A stretch of 64,000 nt of DNA, taken from the NCBI RefSeq assembly GCF_000215745.1, contig NC_015663.1, positions 434,001 through 498,000 of the forward strand, given 5' to 3'. Below, piece after piece: positions 59,565-64,000 of the stretch (position 1 is its first letter; each line of letters starts with the position of its first letter). Both the position numbers and the translations under genes were made by a program. Origin of the DNA: Klebsiella aerogenes KCTC 2190 (lineage in GTDB: Bacteria > Pseudomonadota > Gammaproteobacteria > Enterobacterales > Enterobacteriaceae). The notes beneath the pieces were generated by a model, which saw nothing but the letters and a program-made list of their open reading frames with translations, ran no database searches and was not told the DNA's origin.

Positions 59565-60077
59565 ATGAATGAAGAAATGCTGCAACGCCTGGAAAAGCTG
59601 GAAGCCGTAGTGCAAATCCGAAACGCCATCAGCCAGTATATGCATCTCTGTGATGACCTGACGCATCCGGATACCGCCCGGCAAATTGGCGCGCTATTTA
59701 GCGAAACGGCTATTTGGGAAGGTATCGGCGAATTATATCAACACAAGCTCGGGCGCCACTGCGGCAGAGCGGCGATCGTCGGGATGATGAACGCTTATAT
59801 TAGCGAGCCGTCACACTTCGCCATCAACGTACATTATTTAACGGCCGAGCATATTCGCGTCGACGAAAATAACCGCGCGGTCGGCCGCTGGAAAATGCTG
59901 CAAGCTTCAACGTTTCGCCGCGGCGGCTCGCATTTAAATAGCGCGGAGCTCGTCATTGAATTTATTAAACAAGATCAACAGTGGTTAATTCATCATTTTA
60001 CCACCCGTAATTTATTTAGCCGCCCGGTAGATGACTGGCATTCGCTCGCCGATTTACCGGTGCCTGATGATCATTAA
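59565..60077 (+). CDS. iacI: NTF2/SnoaL-like protein IacI
   Basis: A 170-residue protein with the SnoaL/NTF2 cone fold (NAISQYMHLCDDLTHPDTAR near 20; WLIHHFTTRNLF near the end). IacI is a constant member of iac clusters, probably an isomerase or hydrolase-type helper; the reaction is not firmly assigned. I chose the ATG at 59565, six bases after GGAG; an upstream ATG at 59544 overlaps the iacA stop (ATGA) and adds seven residues. Confidence 0.82.
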   Translation: MNEEMLQRLEKLEAVVQIRNAISQYMHLCDDLTHPDTARQIGALFSETAIWEGIGELYQHKLGRHCGRAAIVGMMNAYISEPSHFAINVHYLTAEHIRVDENNRAVGRWKMLQASTFRRGGSHLNSAELVIEFIKQDQQWLIHHFTTRNLFSRPVDDWHSLADLPVPDDH

Positions 60078-60099
60078 AAGAGATATGTGGAGAGTGACA

Positions 60100-61404
60100 A
60101 TGTCTGAATGTATTCCGGTAAAAAATATCGATACCAGCCATACCGCCGAAACGCTGGCGGCACTGGTGCAAAGCGACCGGGTCCATACCTGTCTCTATAC
60201 TTCCGAGGAAATTTTCGACCTCGAAATCGACAACATTTTTAACCGTACCTGGGTATGGGTCGCCCACGAGAGCGAAATCCCTGACGCCGGCAGCTATAAA
60301 TCCTCGATGGTGGGTACCCAGCCGGTGATCGTCGTGCGCGATCGCAAAGGCAATATCAACGTGCTGCTCAACCGCTGCCGCCACCGCGCCGCCACCGTCT
60401 GCGAACATCGCAGCGGGAAAACGAACGGTTTTACCTGCCCGTATCACGGCTGGGGCTATGGCCTCGACGGCGCGCTGCGCGGGGTGCCGCATCCGGAGAG
60501 CTACGGCGATACGCTGAACAAATCTGAGCTCGGCATGGTGCGCCTGCGCGTTGAAAGCTACGCCGGAATGATTTTCGCCAGCTTCAACCACGACATAGAG
60601 CCACTGACCGACTTCCTCGGCCCGGCGATGAAATGGATGGATCTGTTCATGAAACAGGGGGCTGGCTACGCGCTGCAGGCCACCACCGCGCACCGTTTTC
60701 GCTTTCCCGGCAACTGGAAAATCCAGCTGGAAAATACCACCGACGGCTATCACTTCCCGATCGTTCATAAGTCGTTTTTAAGCTCGGTCGATAAACAGAC
60801 CGAAGAGATGCTCAACTTCGTCGACGGCAAAGGTTTCGTGGAAGATCTCGGCAATGGCCACAGCGTGATGGTGATGATCCCCGAGCTTATCGATCTGGAA
60901 GCCAATCTCGATGCGCCAATCCCGGAGCGCTTTAGCGAGCTGGCCCAGGCCCTGCGCGAAGAAGGCCACGACGAGCAGCAGGTGCGGCGCATCGTACGCG
61001 CGGTCGGCGGCAGCGGTTTTAACCTTAACCTGTTCCCCAATGTCGCCTGTTCAATGGCCTTCTTCCGCGTGCTGCAGCCGATATCGGTAAAAGAGACGGA
61101 AATTCATCACATGGTGCTGACCATGAAAGATGGCCCGGCGATCGCCAACCAGGCGCGCCTGCGGCTGCACGAACACTTCCAGGGGCCGATGGGCTTCGGC
61201 ACCCCCGATGATTCAGAGGCCTGGGAGCGGGTGCAGCGCGGCGGCGGCGCGGGCGACGATCTGTGGATCATGCTCAACCGCGGCCTGCCCGGCGAAGTCC
61301 GCACCGCCGACGGCCTGCGCAGCGACGTCAGCGCCGAAACCGGCATGCGCGCCGCCTATCAACAATGGAAAAAGTACATGACCGCTGATAACCGGGGGCA
61401 ATAA
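60100..61404 (+). CDS. iacC: Rieske ring-hydroxylating dioxygenase alpha subunit IacC
   Basis: The 434-residue catalytic subunit. The Rieske [2Fe-2S] ligands are C93-x-H95 (CRH) and C113-x2-H116 (CPYH). The mononuclear iron motif is D215-x2-H218-x4-H223 in DGYHFPIVH. With IacD it dioxygenates an oxidised indole-acetate intermediate towards catechol. Start at 60100 (MSECIPVKN), after GGAGAG; the longer ORF overlaps iacI. It shares one base with iacD (TAATG). Confidence 0.9.
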   Translation: MSECIPVKNIDTSHTAETLAALVQSDRVHTCLYTSEEIFDLEIDNIFNRTWVWVAHESEIPDAGSYKSSMVGTQPVIVVRDRKGNINVLLNRCRHRAATVCEHRSGKTNGFTCPYHGWGYGLDGALRGVPHPESYGDTLNKSELGMVRLRVESYAGMIFASFNHDIEPLTDFLGPAMKWMDLFMKQGAGYALQATTAHRFRFPGNWKIQLENTTDGYHFPIVHKSFLSSVDKQTEEMLNFVDGKGFVEDLGNGHSVMVMIPELIDLEANLDAPIPERFSELAQALREEGHDEQQVRRIVRAVGGSGFNLNLFPNVACSMAFFRVLQPISVKETEIHHMVLTMKDGPAIANQARLRLHEHFQGPMGFGTPDDSEAWERVQRGGGAGDDLWIMLNRGLPGEVRTADGLRSDVSAETGMRAAYQQWKKYMTADNRGQ

Positions 61405-61883
61405 TGAACACATCACCTATCCTCAACGCCGCCATTCAGTTTATTAACCTGGAAGCGGACCTGCTCGATCAAGGCGAATTCCGTGAATGGCTGGCGCTGT
61501 GGCGCGCTGAGGGAATTTACATCATTCCCATCGATCAGCAGACCACCGATTTCGCCAACGTGCTCAACTACGCCTACGACAACCACGAGATGCGGGAAAA
61601 ACGCGTGCAGCGTTTATACAGCGGCGAATCGATCTCCACCACCCCGCGCGCGCGCACTATCCGCATGAGCGGCCGTTATCGCCTGCTCAGCGCCAGCGAT
61701 GAGGTCGTCGAAGTACGCTGCGCCCAATTCCTTTACGAGTACCGCAAGGGCAATGAACAGCACTACGCCGCTGACGTCACCTGGACGCTGGCGCCGGAGG
61801 GCGACAGTTTCCGCATCCTGCAAAAGGTCGTACGCCTGATTAACGGCGACGATTACCTGCATAGCATTGGCTACATCCTGTGA
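61404..61883 (+). CDS. iacD: Ring-hydroxylating dioxygenase beta subunit IacD
   Basis: A 159-residue beta subunit of the aromatic dioxygenase family, with the cone fold common to NTF2 proteins and typical opening AIQFINLEADLLDQGEFREWL and RTIRMSGRYRLL near residue 84. It has no metal site and supports the alpha subunit hexamer. Start codon overlaps the iacC stop by one base, giving coupled translation and 1:1 synthesis. Confidence 0.9.
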   Translation: MNTSPILNAAIQFINLEADLLDQGEFREWLALWRAEGIYIIPIDQQTTDFANVLNYAYDNHEMREKRVQRLYSGESISTTPRARTIRMSGRYRLLSASDEVVEVRCAQFLYEYRKGNEQHYAADVTWTLAPEGDSFRILQKVVRLINGDDYLHSIGYIL

Positions 61884-61890
61884 GGACTTT

Positions 61891-62631
61891 ATGACACGTA
61901 GCGTACTTATTACCGGCGCGGCCAACGGCCTCGGGCTGGTTATCAGCCGCCATCTCTGGCAACAGGGCTATCAGGTGGCGATGGCCGACCTCAATCTCGA
62001 TACGGTCACCCGCAGCGCCCAGGAGATCGATCCCAGCCAGCAGCGGCTGCTGCCGCTGGCGCTGGATATTCGCCAGCCGCAACAGTTCAGCGACGCGCTG
62101 GCGCAGATCCGCGCACGTTTCGGCGAACTCGACGTACTGGTCAACAACGCCGCCTTAACCCTGACCACGCCGATCATGGAGATCGACGTAGAAGAATTCG
62201 ATCGCGTCACCAGTACCAACCTGCGCGGTACCTTCGTCGGCTGCCAGGCTATCGGCCGCTATTTCAGCCAGCGCCAGCAGGGCAGCATTATTAACCTCGC
62301 GTCGCTGGCCGGGCAAAACGGCGGTACCGCCTCCGGCGCCCACTATGCAGCCTCCAAGGGCGGCATTATTACGCTGACCAAAGTCTTCGCCCGCGCCCTG
62401 AGCAACGCCGGGGTGAGCGTCAACGCAATTGCGCCGGGGCCGTTGGATCTACCTTCCGTTCGCGCCGCGGTGCCGGAAGAGAAAATGCCGGCGCTGCTGG
62501 AGATGATCCCGATGAAGCGGCTTGGCGATCCGCTGCTGGTCGCCCGCGCGGTAGAACTGCTGGCGGCGCCCTCCGCCACCTTTATCACCGGCGCGACCTG
62601 GGATATCAACGGCGGCATTTATATGCGTTAA
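61891..62631 (+). CDS. iacE: Short-chain dehydrogenase/reductase IacE
   Basis: A 246-residue SDR with the NAD(P) motif TGAANGLG (8–15), NNAA near 85–88 and the catalytic triad S138, Y152 and K156 (HYAASKGG). IacE acts on an oxidised indole intermediate; biochemical work on iac enzymes assigns it a ketone/alcohol conversion between 2-oxo- and dioxindole-acetate steps. It starts 7 bp after iacD with TGAGGA as ribosome site. Confidence 0.88.
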   Translation: MTRSVLITGAANGLGLVISRHLWQQGYQVAMADLNLDTVTRSAQEIDPSQQRLLPLALDIRQPQQFSDALAQIRARFGELDVLVNNAALTLTTPIMEIDVEEFDRVTSTNLRGTFVGCQAIGRYFSQRQQGSIINLASLAGQNGGTASGAHYAASKGGIITLTKVFARALSNAGVSVNAIAPGPLDLPSVRAAVPEEKMPALLEMIPMKRLGDPLLVARAVELLAAPSATFITGATWDINGGIYMR

Positions 62632-62655
62632 GCCCTTCGCGGGTGGAGAAAAACT

Positions 62656-63624
62656 ATGGCTGAAACATTGACGGTACGCGTCACAGAACGCGAAATTCAG
62701 GGAGCCGAGGTGGTAGTCCTGACGCTGGCCTCGCCGGACGGCGCTCCCCTGCCCTCGTTTAGCGCCGGGGCGCATATCGATTTGCATCTTGGCGATGGCA
62801 TCGTGCGCCAGTATTCGCTGTGCGGCAGCGCCCATCACCCGCAGCGTTATCGGTTGGGGATCCTCAAAGATCGCGCCTCGCGCGGCGGTTCGCTGGCGGC
62901 GCACGCTTTACAGCCCGGCGACGAGGTGCAAATTAGCCCTCCGCGCAACCTGTTCGCGCTGGAGATGTCGGCGCCTCATAGCATTCTGATCGGCGGCGGC
63001 ATTGGCATCACGCCGATGCTGGCGATGGCCGATACGCTATTTCGCGCCGGGAAATCCTTCGAAGTGCATTACTGCGGCCACAGCCGTGAGGTAATGGCGT
63101 TTCTGGCCGAACTGGCGGATTGCCACTTTAGCGCTCAGGTTCAGCTGCATATCAGCGATGAAAACGGCAGGATCCGCCCTCAGGAACTCCTGACGCCTCA
63201 CGCCGCCGCCGGCCACCTGTACGTTTGCGGCCCGGAGGGTTTTATGGCGTGGATTAACGAAACGGCTCAGGGATGCGGTTTCAGCGCGGAGCAGCTGCAT
63301 CAGGAGTATTTCAACCGCGAGGTAGAAACCAGCGGCGGCAGCTTTGAGGTTGCGGTTCCGGAACTCAATCTGAGCGTCACCGTCGGTGAAAACGAGACAA
63401 TCGTCGCCGCGCTGCAAAAGGCCGGCATCAAAGTCAAAGTCTCCTGCCAACAGGGCGTCTGCGGCACCTGCCTCGCCAACGTTTGCAGCGGCGAACCTGA
63501 CCACCGCGACGAGTATTTAACCGAAGAAGAACGCGAAGATAACGACCAGATCCTGCTGTGCTGTTCGCGGGCCAAAACCCCGCGGCTGGTTATTGAAGGC
63601 TTCGAATACGTCAAACTGAAATAA
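62656..63624 (+). CDS. iacF: Oxidoreductase with FAD, NAD and plant-type ferredoxin domains, IacF
   Basis: A 322-residue one-piece reductase of the phthalate dioxygenase reductase/VanB class. The flavin motif RQYSL is at 51–55, the nucleotide region GGGIGITPML at 113–122 and CGPEGFM at 191–197. The C-terminal [2Fe-2S] domain has C264, C269, C272 and C302 (CQQGVCGTC...LCC). It passes electrons from NAD(P)H to the IacCD dioxygenase. Confidence 0.9.
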   Translation: MAETLTVRVTEREIQGAEVVVLTLASPDGAPLPSFSAGAHIDLHLGDGIVRQYSLCGSAHHPQRYRLGILKDRASRGGSLAAHALQPGDEVQISPPRNLFALEMSAPHSILIGGGIGITPMLAMADTLFRAGKSFEVHYCGHSREVMAFLAELADCHFSAQVQLHISDENGRIRPQELLTPHAAAGHLYVCGPEGFMAWINETAQGCGFSAEQLHQEYFNREVETSGGSFEVAVPELNLSVTVGENETIVAALQKAGIKVKVSCQQGVCGTCLANVCSGEPDHRDEYLTEEEREDNDQILLCCSRAKTPRLVIEGFEYVKLK

Positions 63625-63635
63625 CGGGTATTACT

Positions 63636-64000
63636 ATGAACCTGACATCTGATTTTCGTAATGCCATGGCGCAACTGGGCAGCGCGATCACCATCATTAC
63701 CACCGATGGCCCGGCGGGCCGCTTCGGTTTTACCGCCTCGGCGGTGTGTAGCGTGACGGATTCGCCGCCGACGCTGCTGGTATGTATGAACCGCTCGTCC
63801 TTCGCGCACGGCAAATTCCAGCACAACGGCGTGCTGTGCGTTAACGTGCTCTCCGGTCAGCATCAGCAATTGTCCGGGATTTTCGCCAACGGCCAAATCC
63901 GCTCTGAAGAACGCTTCCTGCACGACGAATGGCTGGCGCTGGAGACCGGTTCGCCGGCGCTGGCTTCCGCCGTGGCGAACTGCGACTGCGTCATTGCCGA
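63636..64000 (+). CDS. iacG: Flavin reductase IacG (partial, runs off the window)
   Basis: The first 121 residues of a flavin reductase of the HpaC/RutF type, with the flavin-binding segment FGFTASAVCSVTDSPPTLLV near 29–48 and HNGVLCVNVLS near residues 67–77. It would supply reduced FMN or FAD to IacA. It begins 11 bp after iacF and continues past the right edge. Confidence 0.85.
   Translation, partial: MNLTSDFRNAMAQLGSAITIITTDGPAGRFGFTASAVCSVTDSPPTLLVCMNRSSFAHGKFQHNGVLCVNVLSGQHQQLSGIFANGQIRSEERFLHDEWLALETGSPALASAVANCDCVIA

Noticed and set aside
60016..60768. 250-codon ORF opposite iacC
   Set aside because: Antisense shadow across the Rieske and iron-binding motifs of a clearly real gene.

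Overview
The window is a gap-free stretch of enterobacterial chromosome. Gene content and order from tcdA to yqeG follow the Escherichia coli backbone around recBCD–thyA–galR–lysA–araE. A Klebsiella/Raoultella origin is suggested by the GC-rich codon use, a mrkH/mrkI pair typed as Klebsiella type 3 fimbria regulators, and several insertions absent from E. coli K-12. The species call is an inference from gene content recalled from memory; no search was run.

Layout. 1–319: a hairpin-rich, apparently non-coding element. 320–7683: tcdA, mltA, three identical initiator tRNA-Met genes, amiC, argA with its ARG boxes, and recD. 7680–21248: recB–ptrA–recC, the ppdC–ygdB–ppdB–ppdA minor pseudopilin operon, thyA and lgt. 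21249–28231: ptsP, rppH, a ygdT-like small ORF, mutH, ygdQ, ygdR and tas. 28317–37934: lplT–aas, the tandem sRNAs OmrA and OmrB, galR, a GNAT gene, a LacI-family regulator, lysA, lysR and ygeA. 38014–43388: an inserted oligosaccharide (sucrose-type) operon made of a RafY-like porin, a GH32 hydrolase, a LacY-type permease and a CscR-like repressor. 43389–50328: araE, kduD (without kduI), yqeF, a LysR/PACE-efflux divergent pair and yqeG. 50444–56215: accessory genes (an aldo/keto reductase, mrkH–mrkI without fimbrial genes, a monooxygenase/ArsR pair, a small DUF1471 protein, and an EamA exporter with a divergent MarR regulator).

56378 to the right edge carries the most distinctive content: a co-directional cluster with the composition of the iac pathway for indole-3-acetic acid (auxin) degradation. 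The order is iacR (MarR), iacH (amidase), iacA (flavin monooxygenase), iacI (NTF2-like), iacC and iacD (Rieske dioxygenase alpha and beta), iacE (SDR), iacF (oxidoreductase with plant-type ferredoxin domain) and iacG (flavin reductase, cut by the window end). The known pathway converts the auxin to catechol. No iacB is present between iacA and iacI. The 347-bp gap before iacH holds a perfect 16-bp palindrome and an FNR-like box, which suggests substrate-responsive and possibly oxygen-responsive control.

Taken together, the window joins core DNA repair, envelope and amino-acid genes to niche-adaptation cassettes (plant sugar uptake, auxin catabolism, c-di-GMP-responsive regulation). That combination fits a plant- or soil-associated Klebsiella-group bacterium.
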